Source: a virus. Taken from it: a stretch of DNA of 49,548 nucleotides. Location: the IMG/VR virus record IMGVR_UViG_3300030117_007285, positions 1 to 49,548 of that record; one strand, given 5' to 3'. The notes under the pieces are model-generated. The model was not told where the DNA came from. It ran no database searches and saw nothing but the letters and a program-made list of their open reading frames with translations. Below, piece after piece: positions 1 through 12,700 of this stretch. The translations under genes and the position numbers were made by a program. Each line of letters starts with the position of its first letter. Within the stretch, counting starts at the first letter, position 1.

Positions 1-48
1 AATATTAGATGCGGCTGACTAAATCCTCAAAAAGAAAGTAATTATATT

Positions 49-459
49 ATGTCTGGAATTACATTAAAAATACCGGTTACTCCATCACCACAAGATGGCT
101 TTTATGCTTTAACAAAAAATATAAGAGAAAACACCAAACAAGCAATAAAAATGATTGTACTTACAGCTCCTGGTGAAAGAATTATGAATCCATCTTTTGG
201 AGTCGGCGTTAAACAATATCTTTTTGAGCAATTTTCTGATAGTCTTTATAGAACAGTTAAAGGTAAAATATTAGAGCAAGTAAAACAACATATACCTTAT
301 GTTAATATTATTGATGTCAATTTTTTTGACACCAATAAAGATATTATTGAAAGAGCAGATGCCGAAGCAAATGTTTTGGCTATTGAAATTAAATATGCGA
401 TAACAAATTTAAATGTTTTTGATAGCCTATTTATAGAAAACATCCCAACAGGAATTTAA
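49..459 (+). CDS. 25: gp25-like baseplate wedge protein
   Basis: This 136-residue protein matches the GPW/gp25 family, a small baseplate wedge component with a lysozyme-like fold that joins the inner baseplate to gp6 and to sheath initiation. The visible family signature is the segment around residues 38-60, TAPGERIMNPSFGVGV followed by KQYLFEQ, which is the usual conserved core of gp25. The length matches the family (T4 gp25 is 132 residues). The gene begins the baseplate block and is followed after three bases by gp6, the same pairing seen in T4-like and P2-like phages. The upstream gene lies outside the window. An AAAGAAAG tract lies about 10 bases before the ATG and is only a moderate ribosome binding site. 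The family call is secure; the structural role is taken from the family. Confidence 0.93.
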   Translation: MSGITLKIPVTPSPQDGFYALTKNIRENTKQAIKMIVLTAPGERIMNPSFGVGVKQYLFEQFSDSLYRTVKGKILEQVKQHIPYVNIIDVNFFDTNKDIIERADAEANVLAIEIKYAITNLNVFDSLFIENIPTGI

Positions 460-462
460 TAT

Positions 463-2262
463 ATGGCAATAAAATCTAAAAAACCATCAATAAATTATAC
501 AAGCAGAGATTTTAATAGTATTCGTGACGATTTAGTTTCATACGCTAAAAGATATTATCCAGATAAAATAAAGGATTTTTCTCAACCTTCATTTGGTGCA
601 CTGATGTTGGATACAGTGGCGTATGTAGGCGACTTGCTTTCTTTTTATTTAGACTACCAAGCTAACGAATCTTTTCTATCGACTGCAATTGAATATAACA
701 ATATAGTTAAGCTATCTAGAACATTAGGATATAAAATACAAACTAATCCATCTTCTTTTGGTACTCTGACAACTTATATTTTAGTGCCGACTGAAAGTGA
801 TACTGTAGCACCAGATGAAAATTACATGCCAGTATTAAAAAGAGGGAGCACGTTTTCGTCTTCAAATGGCACTCTTTTTACACTAATTGAAGACATTGAT
901 TTTTCTGATCCAAGTTTGGAAAGAGTCGTAGCGCAAACCGATTCTCAGACTGGCGTGCCAATTAAATACGCAGTAAGGGCTTACGGCCAAATTGTTTCTG
1001 GTGAAATAGCTGTTGAAACTATCGATGTCGGAGAATATTCAAAGTTTCCAAGATTCCAATTACAAACTAGAAATGTAGCTGAAGTTTTGTCTATTATTGA
1101 TTCTGAAAACAATAGATACTATGAAGTTGATCATTTAACTCAAGATATCATATACATACCAGTTGTCAATATGGCTGTTAATAGAGACACTGTGAGAAAT
1201 ATTCTCAAACCAGTCTCTGTAAGTCGTAGGTTTACGGTAGAGAAGACAGCATTAGATACTTTTATACAATTTGGCGATGGTACAGATGAAACAGAAATTG
1301 AATATTTAGACCCATCAAATGTTGTTTTAGACACTTTTGCAAAGACTCACACTACAGACGTCTCTTTTGACCCTAGTATTTTAAATAAGTCAGGTAAATT
1401 AGGAGTAGCACCGTCTAACACTTCCCTTTTAGTGACCTTTAGGTTGAATACTGCTGATAATGTTAACGCAGCTGCGAATACTATAACAAATGTCGATAGT
1501 GCAATTCTTTCTTTTAGAAACCCAGAGGCGCTCGCAGTCGCTCAAATAAATGAAATCAGAACGTCTTTAGAGGTTGTAAATGAAGAAGCATTGGTTGGCG
1601 ATGTAAACCTTCCAACTTCAGAAGAAGTTAAAATCAGAGCATATGCAAATTTTGCAACACAAAATAGGGCTGTGACAAAGCAAGATTATATTAGTGTGGT
1701 TTACAACATGCCTTCAAAATTTGGTGCAATAAAAAGAGCTAGTATAAATTTAGATACAAACTCTTACAATCAAAGGAATTTAAATCTGTATGTTATCTCT
1801 GAAAATTTTGACAATAAATTAGTAAAAACCAATATGACTATTAAACAAAATTTAAAAAATTGGCTTAATCAGTATAAGATGATTAATGATACAATAGATA
1901 TACTAGATGCTAAAATAGTAAATTTCGGCATAAAATACACTGTGAAAGGCATGCCAGACGTTAACCAATTTCTAGTCTTGGATGATGCTAATAAAGCAAT
2001 AAGGCAATTTTATGAGGATAGGTTTTTTGAGATTGGTGAACCAATATTAATAACTGATGTTTTTGGTGTTTTAAAAAATGTCGGTACAATTTTAGATGTT
2101 ACCAACGTAGAAATATTTATTAAAACTGGAGATAAATATGCCGATGCTCCATTTAACACAGAGAAATTTTTAAACGCCGATGGTACAATGTTGGTACCGC
2201 CAAATGATTGTATTTTTGAATTAAAATTTCCAACCTCTGATATTTTGGGGACAATTAAGTAA
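463..2262 (+). CDS. 6: gp6-like baseplate wedge protein (Baseplate_J family)
   Basis: This 599-residue protein is the likely gp6 wedge protein, the component that forms the continuous ring around the baseplate hub in T4. The N-terminus carries YTSRDFNSIRDDLVSYAKRY (from residue 12), then QPSFGALMLDTVAYVGDLLS, both typical of T4-like gp6. The middle, around LPTSEEVKIRAYANFATQNR and TKQDYISVVYNMPSKFG, is the Baseplate_J core. T4 gp6 is 660 residues, so the size is normal. It follows gp25 by three bases and its stop codon overlaps the next start as TAATG, suggesting translational coupling. Nothing suggests truncation. Family membership rests on recognised motifs, and neighbouring gp25 makes it firmer. 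Confidence 0.92.
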   Translation: MAIKSKKPSINYTSRDFNSIRDDLVSYAKRYYPDKIKDFSQPSFGALMLDTVAYVGDLLSFYLDYQANESFLSTAIEYNNIVKLSRTLGYKIQTNPSSFGTLTTYILVPTESDTVAPDENYMPVLKRGSTFSSSNGTLFTLIEDIDFSDPSLERVVAQTDSQTGVPIKYAVRAYGQIVSGEIAVETIDVGEYSKFPRFQLQTRNVAEVLSIIDSENNRYYEVDHLTQDIIYIPVVNMAVNRDTVRNILKPVSVSRRFTVEKTALDTFIQFGDGTDETEIEYLDPSNVVLDTFAKTHTTDVSFDPSILNKSGKLGVAPSNTSLLVTFRLNTADNVNAAANTITNVDSAILSFRNPEALAVAQINEIRTSLEVVNEEALVGDVNLPTSEEVKIRAYANFATQNRAVTKQDYISVVYNMPSKFGAIKRASINLDTNSYNQRNLNLYVISENFDNKLVKTNMTIKQNLKNWLNQYKMINDTIDILDAKIVNFGIKYTVKGMPDVNQFLVLDDANKAIRQFYEDRFFEIGEPILITDVFGVLKNVGTILDVTNVEIFIKTGDKYADAPFNTEKFLNADGTMLVPPNDCIFELKFPTSDILGTIK

Positions 2263-3749
2263 TGGCTATTAAAAGATACTACGCTACAAAAGATAACACT
2301 ATAACCAACGCCTTTAAATCAAATTTAACAACTCGGGGTGTTAGCGGTAATATGGGACAGTCTGATATTTTAGAGGTGTTTAGTATTTATGCACAGTCTA
2401 CAACGTCATCTTCCGAATTATCAAGAGTACTTATTGAGTTTGATACAACAGTCGTGAACTCTGATAGAACTAATGGTGTAATACCCGCTTCTGGTAGTGT
2501 AGATTTTTTCTTAAGAATGTATAATGCTCGTCATTCTCAAACCACACCCAGTAATTTTACTATAACAACGACAGCGATATCGCAGTCGTGGAATGAAGGT
2601 CTTGGTTTGGATATGGAAAATTATTCTGATTTAGATGCTTCAAACTGGATATCTGCATCAGATGGAACTCAGTGGGTAGATGATGGCAATAATGCCACAC
2701 CTGGGGGTAGTTATAAAACTGGCTCTGCTTCGTCTCCTGTGGAGTATTTATTTACACAAAATTTTGACACTGGTTTTGAAGATTTAGAAATAAATGTTAG
2801 CCATCTTGTTGAAGATTGGATTAAAGGAGCTGCAGCCGGCGGACTGACAAATAATGGATTTGGAGTGCAATTAACTAGTTCTGATGAAACTGCAACAAAT
2901 TCGTTTTACACTAAAAAGTTTTTTGCTCGTGGCTCAGAATTTTTTCACAAGCGACCGGTTTTGGAGGCTCGTTGGGATAACAGTAAAAAAGATAATCGCG
3001 GAGAGTTTTATTTAAGTTCGTCTCTTGTCCCTGCCTCTGATAATTTAATGAACCTATACCTTTACAATGTCGTTAGAGGTCAACTAACTGATATACCGGC
3101 TGTAGGTAATGGAGATATTTTAGTTAGTATATACAGCGGGTCTACAAGTCCCACAGGAGACAAATTACCGCTTCCATTAGGCGGCGGTGTTGTTTCAGAT
3201 GGAGATGTAAATATCACAGGATCTCATATTGAAACTGGTATATATTCTTGTTCTTTTGCATATAATTCTTCTAGCATAACAACTATTTTTGATGTTTGGC
3301 ATAGTGCAAGTATTGAATATCACACCGGATCAGCAATCGAAGTAGAAAGATTCGATAGCCAGAATTATAATTTTGATCAAAGGTACGTTTCTAAAATAAT
3401 AAATTTAAAAACAAATTACTCAACTCAAGAAGTAGCAAGATTCCGATTATTTGTAAGATCAAAAGATTTTTCACCAAATATATATACGGTTGCCAACAAA
3501 GATATAGAGAACACCATAGTTGATAATATATATTATCAAGTCAAGAGATCTAGTGATGGTCTTTCGATTATAGAATATGGCACGGGTTCTTTAAATCACA
3601 CTAGACTTTCTTATGATGTTAGCGGTAGTTATTTTGATTTAGATATTGGAATGCTGGAGGTAGATAATTCCTACCAAATTAAATTTGTGTATCTAATTAA
3701 TGGTAGCTACGTTGAACAACCAGAAACGTTTAGGTTTAATGTCGTATGA
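2262..3749 (+). CDS. DNRLRE-like beta-sandwich virion protein, baseplate region
   Basis: This 495-residue protein has no T4 counterpart that I recognise. Residues about 1-240 look like a DNRLRE-type carbohydrate-binding beta-sandwich: an RVLIEFDT strand, an ISQSWNEGLGLDME segment (compare the family's W-x-E-G), INVSHLVEDWIKGAAAGG, and NNGFGVQLTSSDE near the end, the classic order of that fold. The rest is rich in Ser, Thr, Gly and aromatic residues, and the C-terminal YQIKFVYLINGSYVEQ resembles a final beta-strand pair. There is no signal peptide or membrane segment. It sits between gp6 and the giant protein, overlapping gp6 by 1 base (TAATG) and the next gene by 4 (ATGA), so it is probably a baseplate-peripheral or surface-binding subunit. 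The domain call is moderate and the role is inferred from position. Confidence 0.6.
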   Translation: MAIKRYYATKDNTITNAFKSNLTTRGVSGNMGQSDILEVFSIYAQSTTSSSELSRVLIEFDTTVVNSDRTNGVIPASGSVDFFLRMYNARHSQTTPSNFTITTTAISQSWNEGLGLDMENYSDLDASNWISASDGTQWVDDGNNATPGGSYKTGSASSPVEYLFTQNFDTGFEDLEINVSHLVEDWIKGAAAGGLTNNGFGVQLTSSDETATNSFYTKKFFARGSEFFHKRPVLEARWDNSKKDNRGEFYLSSSLVPASDNLMNLYLYNVVRGQLTDIPAVGNGDILVSIYSGSTSPTGDKLPLPLGGGVVSDGDVNITGSHIETGIYSCSFAYNSSSITTIFDVWHSASIEYHTGSAIEVERFDSQNYNFDQRYVSKIINLKTNYSTQEVARFRLFVRSKDFSPNIYTVANKDIENTIVDNIYYQVKRSSDGLSIIEYGTGSLNHTRLSYDVSGSYFDLDIGMLEVDNSYQIKFVYLINGSYVEQPETFRFNVV

Positions 3750-6700
3750 GCTTAAAAGATTTATTTAATAATCAAAATTTAAAATCTGTAACCAGTGCCA
3801 GCTTACAAGATGTTGTAGATGATACTGAATCACTTGGTTATATTGAATCTTATATTAAAGAGCAAAATAAATTCCGAACAAATTTAGATTTTTCCTCTGC
3901 ACAAAACTTCGTACGTTTCGGATCTGCAGAAAAATATTACGTTAATTCAATAGAGAGAATATATAAATCTTATCCTTATGATGGTTCTCGAAAAGAGAAA
4001 GTCGATTTCTTTTTGAGTTCGTCCGACTTAGATATTTTTATTTTTGAAAACGAATACCCCAGAACAAACGGCTATGCTAATTTCATAAGAGCAGCTTCAA
4101 CTAGTGGTGAAGAAGGCAATGATTATTACCCACCCACATCAGATGAATATATTTTAGTAAAAGGTGGTCCGAATACAAGTCAAAGAGCAAAAGATACGGA
4201 GATAATTAATACTTCCGGTGACTACAAAGATGGTTACGCTAATATATATGACTTCGGAAAAAATAGAGAAAACAATTTAAAGATTGGTGGTGTTGATGGT
4301 AATACTGTCGAGTTTTGGTTGAAAAAAGATGCGTTTGTCGAAAATCAAGATTATTTAGAATTTATTATAGACGCCCATGTTACAGGAACAAATTATGGCG
4401 ATGAAAATTATGGCCGTCTCCAAGTTGCTCTAGCAACAACTGGCACTACTGGTAACTCTTCTAATAAAGCAATTCATGTGCATTATGCATCAGGTAGTAG
4501 TAGAATATCAACTTATTTAGGTAGTACTACACTTACAACTGCTTCAATTGCAGATGGAAACTGGCATCATTATGCAGTTCGAATGAAAACAGTTGGAAGC
4601 AATACCGTTTTAGATTTGTTTGTTGATGGCGAACATAATGATACTACATCTACTGCCACAACAATAAATTATGTTTCTGGCAACGTAGTAGCAACAGTTG
4701 GTGCGTTAGCTGCTTCAATAGGTGGTAACGGCGCCAGAGGCTGGGCGCCATTCTCTGGATCATTAGATGAGTTTAGATACTGGAAAGTGTCAAGAGATTC
4801 ACAACAAATTGGTCGTCAATATATTGAACCCATCGGCGCCGGAACAAATACAGATGATGCCAATACTCATCTAGGTGTTTACTTTAAATTCAATGAGGGC
4901 ATAACACAGACCGCATCCATAGATGCAACAGTGTTGGACTACTCTGGTAGAATAAGTAACGGTGTTTGGACTGGATATAATTCCAACTATTCTAGAGAAA
5001 CCGGATCTGCTTTTGTAGAATCTGGCAAAGCGGCTTTTGAATTTAAGGATCCTATTCTTTACAGTTTTCATCCAGATGTCGCTGCTTTGATATCTAGTAA
5101 GACATTAATTGGTCGTGAATACGATTACACAAATCCAAATTCAATGTATAAAAGCATTCCGAGTTGGATCACAGATCAAGAGCATGGCAAAGAAAACCCA
5201 GCCTTGGAGAATTTAACACAAATTTTATCTAGCTATTTTGACACTTTACACTCTCAAATCGAGAATCTTTCTACCCTTAAGCATGTGTCTTATATTAGCG
5301 GAACTGCCGATAAAAATCAAAAACCTTTCTTTTTTAACAACAGAATATTGCAAAGTTACGGCTTTCCCTATATACCAGATTTGTTTAAAGATGCATCTTT
5401 CATGGAATATTTTAGAAATAGAGATGATAGAATTCTTTATGAACAAAAACTCTATGATATTAAAAATACAATTTATAATAACATTTACAATAATTTAGCT
5501 TATATAAACAAGTCAAAAGGAACAGAAAAAGCGTTTAGAAATTTCTTTAGATGTTTCGGGTTGGATGAAGAAATACTTAAATTAAGATATTATTCCAATA
5601 ACGGAGAGTTTGAATATACAGACAATGTTAAATCTGTAAGTCAGGTTAAAAAATATGTAAATTTTTCTTTAACAGGATCCTCTGAAGCAACAGTTTACCA
5701 ATACAAAATTGATGATAACAGCACATCGTTTATATCGGGTAGTGACGAACCCACTGACGGGCTGGAGTCAACTGGTTATGGTTTTTCTCTAGAGTGTCAA
5801 ACTGTGTTCCCGATTGTGCCATCACAAGCAGACTATAATACTTTGTTAGCTAATAAAAATTATACTGGTGGTAAAATAATAAATTCTTTTACTAAAGATA
5901 AGCAAACATCAATTTATGGTCTAAGGACTGCCGGCATTACTGAAAATGAAACAACTGTGCCAACAGATGATCGTGCAGGTTTTGTTATAAAGTCTATACG
6001 TGATGATGAATTTGGCGCGCGCTGCAAATTTAAATTAGTCCCAACAAACAATAGTTATTTTCCAGAAATAGAAACACCTTATTTCCAAAATGTTTTTGAT
6101 GAAACAAAATGGAATTTAGCTGTGGTTGTAAAACCAACAACTTATGGTCAAGCAAATTTTGTGAGCGGTAGTGAAGACGATGGCACATATGATGTTGTTT
6201 TTATGGGAACTCGTGTTATACTTGGAGAAACATTAGATAATTTTGAGTTAACATCAACAATTTCAAATACTTTTGGCAAAACGATATTAACTAAACCAAA
6301 AAGAGTTTTTATAGGCGCGGAAAGAGAGAACGTGACCGGATCAATAGTAACCCGCGCATTTTCAAATGTAACAGATTGTAGATTTTGGCTTAAGCCATTG
6401 TCAATGTCAGAAATTAAAAAACACAATACAGATATTTTAAATTATGGAGTTAACGATCCATATGAAAGTGCATATTTATTTCAAGATGATTTAACTGAAG
6501 TCAGAGTTTCTAACATCGATACACTAGCTTTACATTGGAATTTTTTAAACTTAACTTCATCTAACGCCAGTGGGCAATTTAATGTTAATGATTTTTCTAG
6601 TGGATCTGCTAATGACGAAAGATATGGTCCTTTAAGTGGAATATTATCAAAACAACACTCTGCTCGTGGGGATTACTTTATTCCCTCTTTTATCGATACA

Positions 6701-9700
6701 TTTTCTAGGAAAAATGTTTATAATGCAAAAACTGATTTACCTGGATATATTAATTCTAGTGACATGATAAATATCACAAACTTTGATGATATGACATTTA
6801 CTAGAGAAACTCGCCCCATTTCTTATTTTATGACAATTGAAAAGAGTATGTATCAAACAATCAGCGAAGATATGATAAAAATATTTAGCACGATGCAGGA
6901 TTATGGTTCATTAGTTGGTAAGCAATATAGCAAGTACAGAGTGGAAAATAAAGACTTAAAACATTTGAGGCAGTTGTTTTTCCAAAATATTTCTAACACA
7001 CCAAAACTAGAAAAATACGTTGATTACTATAAATGGTTTGACACCAGCTTGAGTGTGTTGATTGAAAATTTAATACCAATAACCGCTTTAAGGGAAGATG
7101 GCAATTCAGTTATTAGGCCAATCGTAGAAGAACATTCTTTTAATAAAGAAAAATATTTATCACAATTTCCAACTTTAGAACTTAAAGCCTCAGATCCCGA
7201 AGGTGTAATAAAATCGATTAACGAACTTTTATACCCATGGAAAGAAGGACACTTTCCGATAGGTACGCCATTCTTTAACCAACAAAGTCTTGCGTTTCCA
7301 GGTGGTGGTGGTGCCTCTTCAACCCACAAAGCAGACATTGGAGATCAAGCTAGTTTAAGCTTTGGTGCTGATGGCACAACTGGCAATGAACCATCTTTTA
7401 GTATATCAGCTTGGATTTACATGTCAGATACGGAAAACTTTGGTATTTTTTCAAAAGCCAGCCTTGCCACCAGAGAATATGAATTAGGAACTCAGGCTTC
7501 TAGTATTTTAGTTTTTAGAATATATGATAATAATTCTAGCCATTACATTGGAAAAACCTCTTCCGGTGTCGCTGCAACAAGAGCCATTGTGGAGGGTCTA
7601 CAAAATAAATGGGCGCATATAGTTGCAACATATGACGGTACCGGCGCCCCGGGTGCTGGTATAAAAATATACATAAATGGCACTGAAGTTACTATGGCTC
7701 AAGATAACGGCGGTACGTACCTCCACATGGAAAACACTTCGGCAAAAGCACAAATTGGACGCAGTAATGATAACGATACAATGGACACAGCCGGTTTTAT
7801 TGATGAGGTTTCTGTGATGACCGTTGCGCTTTCTGCTGAAGAGGTATCAAAATTATATAATGGTGGCAAAACATTCAACTTACAGAAATTTTCTAGATTT
7901 ACTGAGTTTGTGTCTTGGTGGCGATTAGGTGATTCAAAAACAGGCACTTCTCCAAATTTCACATTGCCTGATCTAGTCGGAAGCAATAATGTAACAATGT
8001 CTAATTTTGACGGCACTTCCACTAGTGGAATAGTTGATTTTCACGCTCCAAGTGAATATGATCAAGATGCTTTACAGGACACGAATTGTTTATGGGCAAA
8101 AGAGAGAGCAGAAAAGACATTAGTGCCTAGTAGAGACTCGGCCGTAGACTCAGATCGTCAAGAAATCCTTGATGTTATTAATAATTTAAATAACGCAACT
8201 CCTCCTAATCTAAAGGGTCCAAATGGAACCTATCAAGGTTCCACATACGCATTAAGAAAGTTTGCAAAGCCATTGAACTTAACAGTACAAAAGCAAAAGC
8301 AAATCCACGGCGGTGGCAATGTGCATGAAAATAAAAAAGTAGGATTTTGGGATTCTATCAGAAAACGACCTTCGCCTTCGGCCACTGATGAGGGAGGATT
8401 GATTTCTATTGAACCGCCTGATTCAAATTTAGAACTGTTTAAAGATTGCAACGACAATCTGGAGTTGAATAGGGGCAAAAGAAAATTCAAGTTTTCAGCT
8501 TTTGCAGAAATTGACGGAAATAATCCGGACTCTAGTAATGTTTTCAAAGGTGATCACATTTTCCCGTTTAGTTTGTATAGCTCTTCAGTAACAGGCAATC
8601 CAGCCATGGCCGATTTAGCTAATTTTCAAGCAAACCTTGCGATAACAAATTTACATCATGATACTTATGGTCCATTTAGTGATGTGCCAATGCAGGGTCC
8701 ATTTACGGAAAAATATGTTGGCGGTCGAGCATATCGTCATGTCATGACCAATTTTACACCTGATAACGAACAACCTGAAGGTGAAGGTGAAAGGCTAGAA
8801 GGCTGGAAAATAATTGCAAATGCAAACTTGATAGATTTAGTTAACGTCTCACCACATAATCCAAAGTCTGTTTACTTTAGAGAAGAGTATGCAAAAAGAC
8901 CGGTAAACATTAAAAATATCCAGCAAACAACAGGCGCCTTAGAAATAGACCCAGAAACTTCATTTGCTCAAGGCACCGACGCTCACCGCGTCACAAAAAT
9001 AGGCAACTATACCAGCGATTATGAAATTTTAATGACGGCCGGCCGCTCAACAAATAACCGCTACATGGTAGAGTCTGAAGGTTTATTAGATGTTGGCACT
9101 CTTGACACAGAATATGTTTCAGGGACATTTAACTTTTCTATCCCAAGAAGAGACTTAACTGGTTCAAATAAGTTTATTATTGTGAACCGCTTCTCTTCTC
9201 CGGGTGAACCGGCGACCATGGGCGAGGGTATGTTAGACGTTGCATCGGGAGAGTTCAGTGTGTATAACGCGCTGCCCTTTAGAAATCTACCGGTCAGGCA
9301 AGCATTACAAGAATTATATTCCGATCATACAAATCAATTTGGTTATTTTAGTGATCAGTTTAATTTTGCAGCTTATAGTAACGCCGGCGGACCCACATAT
9401 CCTGGCGGCAGCTCTTCTGTAAACCCCGAAGATTACAGTGGTACAGGCTCTTTTCATAAAGTTAATAGAAATGGTCGTCAATCGATTATATTTAGTGGAT
9501 CTACAGGATATGTCGATGATTCTTATCTACAAGTTGTTAAACATGATAATTTTCACGTACAGCATCAAATACCACAAACAGATGTACAATACTCTTGGAT
9601 TACCTCTAGTCTAATAGAGGATTATACTGGGTCCGCTCGCTATAATTTTGAACAGCCTGATTTTAGCAATTCTAGTTTTGCATCAACTGATATAACTTTT

Positions 9701-12700
9701 GTTAGTGCCTCTGATTCTGGCAGCACCAACATAAAGGTTGACTTTGCAGGATTAAATACTTTGGTATTAGATAATGTTTTTTCTGCATCTAATACACTTT
9801 CAAACACTGAATATTTTAATGATCGCATTGAGAGTTTAGAGGATGTGTTGACAACAAATGCGATTCTTCTCCACCGCGGTGGACCATATGGCGGTTCGAA
9901 CTGGAAACTTTACAGAAAAGACAGTCATCCTATTGTAAGAGCACATAAAAGAGAAAATAGATTAAGCTTCGCTCGACCAATTCAAGCAAAAGATCCGGAT
10001 GGTGCAACCGTAAAGACTTTTGCACTAAGATCAAAAATAGAATCGCCTGTCGTTTCAAAATACGATCCAGTAAGATTTAACGTTTTTATTACAGATCCAA
10101 GACTAGGCGGCAGTCAGAATGTCATATTTCAACAATCTTACATTAACAATTTTGCTAAGTTTTCTACAAAAATACCTGGAGAGTCACAATTAGATTTGAA
10201 CAATAGTCCATTTTTTACAGATGTAGAGGGATACGAAAACATAAAACTTTCCTACAATACATTAAAAGATTTGGTTAATAGAAAAGTAGCAGAAGATGTT
10301 AATCCAATTTCGTTAACAAATAATTTAATCACAAACGAGGTATTTTGGCCGAAACAACAGTATACATATTTGTCAGACCACAGACAAAGAGAACATTATG
10401 CAAATTTCTTTTGGAGAGATGATCCAGCAGTTAGACTAGAATTAGGATCACCGGCGCTCTTCTTTGACTTCCATTCTGGATCGGCAAAAAATATATATAA
10501 ATTTGGTATTAATATTGGTCTGGGTTCTGGATTTCCGGGTGGCACTTTTACACCATATTATCAGCCAGAAAACAGTGGAACATTCTCTGCTAGTATTTGG
10601 CCAATAGATGCTAGAAAAGATTTTCAAACAAATAGCCCGGGCAGAATTAGAAGAGATCCAGACGAAGGTTTAATTGTCGAGCCAGGTAGCGCACCGAACT
10701 TTACGTTCAGGCCTATTATTTCCGCTTCAGATGGATCAGGAATATTACAAAACGCACATGTGCCTTTTAGCAGTTACATATACGTAACACATAGTAACCC
10801 ATCAAGTAATACATTCTTTGAAGGATATCAGCCGGGTGAAGCACGATTACTACCACAGTACAATAGAAGGATCCAAGGGGTTATTTCAGATGATCCAATT
10901 TATGAATATAAATTTGGCGATACTAAGTGGGAAGCTGGAGATCAATCTGGATTATCGCCATTTTATAATACATATGATGAATATTGTGAAGATATTAAAA
11001 GAACCGGAAAAGATTATAGCATAATTCCAGAATTTAGAATATCAGATCATATGGATTTTTATCTTAACAATGCAAAGGACTTTTTGGTTAAACCTCTAGG
11101 AGCTTATGCGATAACCGGTACTGTCGTGGGGCCAAGTGAATCTGATCGTGCTCTCGGCCCCCCAGAGTCCGTAGGCCTACTAACTCCATTTGAGCAACAA
11201 CTTGAAGATCTAAATTTTGAAATAACTTATCTACACTCTGATTTTTTAAACACATTTAATATTGTTGATTCAGATTTTGACACACTTCAAAATACAAAAA
11301 TTACTTTGTCCGCAGATGCACTAATTAAATTTTTACCATATGATGGTTTTTACCCTGTTGACAGATCTGTTCAATTAGCCAAATTATTTCATGAAAGCTA
11401 CGAAAGCAGTTTTGCAATCACCGGTGCCGTCCGTGTTAACCTACAGGATGGTGATTTAGTGCCTGGTGAGACGCTGGATAGCAGAAGAAAAGGCTTTATG
11501 AATCCTGTATTTAAATCTTTGTTTGCACCTGGAATATTATATAATAGTATTAAATCAGGAATTGCTGTAGATTATCCAGTACACACATCGTCAGTAGCAT
11601 TTACAGGTGCGGCAAATCAACGAAATAATTTAGGATACTTAGTGAATATTCCTAGAATCAATAGTAATTTTGAGTATAGAGTTCCATTTGAAGCATTAGC
11701 TGACCCTGTAGGTGGGTTAAGCGGTATCAATGTATTAGACAATGAACCACACCCATCAGCTAGCATTAATTTGACTTCTTCTTTGCAGGCTGGCTCCGGA
11801 AAGCTTAATTATACTTTAGCTATGAATAATTTCTTGGCTTCGACAATTGATTTTTTCAAAGAAGATGGGAAACTAACAACATTAGCTTCAATATCAGATA
11901 CCGACAGTCAGTTCGGAGTTGGATCAAGTCAAGACAAAAGTGGAAAAAAATTCAGCGCATTTATTCCTGGTATAGAATACACCATGAGAATTGTTTGTTA
12001 CAACGGGGTTTTTGACACTTTGCAATCTTTTGTAGAATATTTTGAAAACAGTACAACAGATGCCATATTAAAAGCATCTTATAACAGATCTGTGCCTACG
12101 GTTATAAATTATGCCAGAACTGGTTCAGATACATTTGCTCGATCAGATTACTATGGAAGTTCTTTTGGGCCTCCAGTCTCCTCTGTTGGGACTTTAAATA
12201 ATCTGTTTGCTTCTGTAGACCCCAATCATAGTAGCGCATCTTATGAACCTTTTACGCCACCTTACTATGACGGTTATAGCCACATTGAATTAACTTATAG
12301 GTGCGAAAAGCTTGGAGAAAAAATACCTGATATAGTTGCGCAATTAACACAAAGTTTTGTTAGGTTAAACACATCAGTTGTAGAGGTTGGCAAGTCAGGC
12401 GAGGATAACGCGATGACTTTAGATTCTAGCTTAAATTATTTACAAATCGCCAAGAGTCCAAATCCAAAATTCGGCCCCAATGGTAACGTTTTAGAAGTAG
12501 ACGAAGCGAACAAAGGGAATGTTTTAGTAATTCAGCCTAAATGGGAATGTCCGATATTAGATTTTAGTAATGTACCGGTAACATTACCAAATATCGGCTC
12601 CGGCTCAGTAGCACGCGGAATGTGGCATCAATATGGTTCAATTCCTGACAATGGTAAAGGCGTATATTTGCAAATTCAAGACTTAGATCCATCCGAATTA

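Noticed and set aside
2-22. Six codons ending in TAA (I-L-D-A-A-D) at the window edge that might be the 3' end of an upstream gene.
   Set aside because: Too short to tell from chance; another frame also stops at 18.
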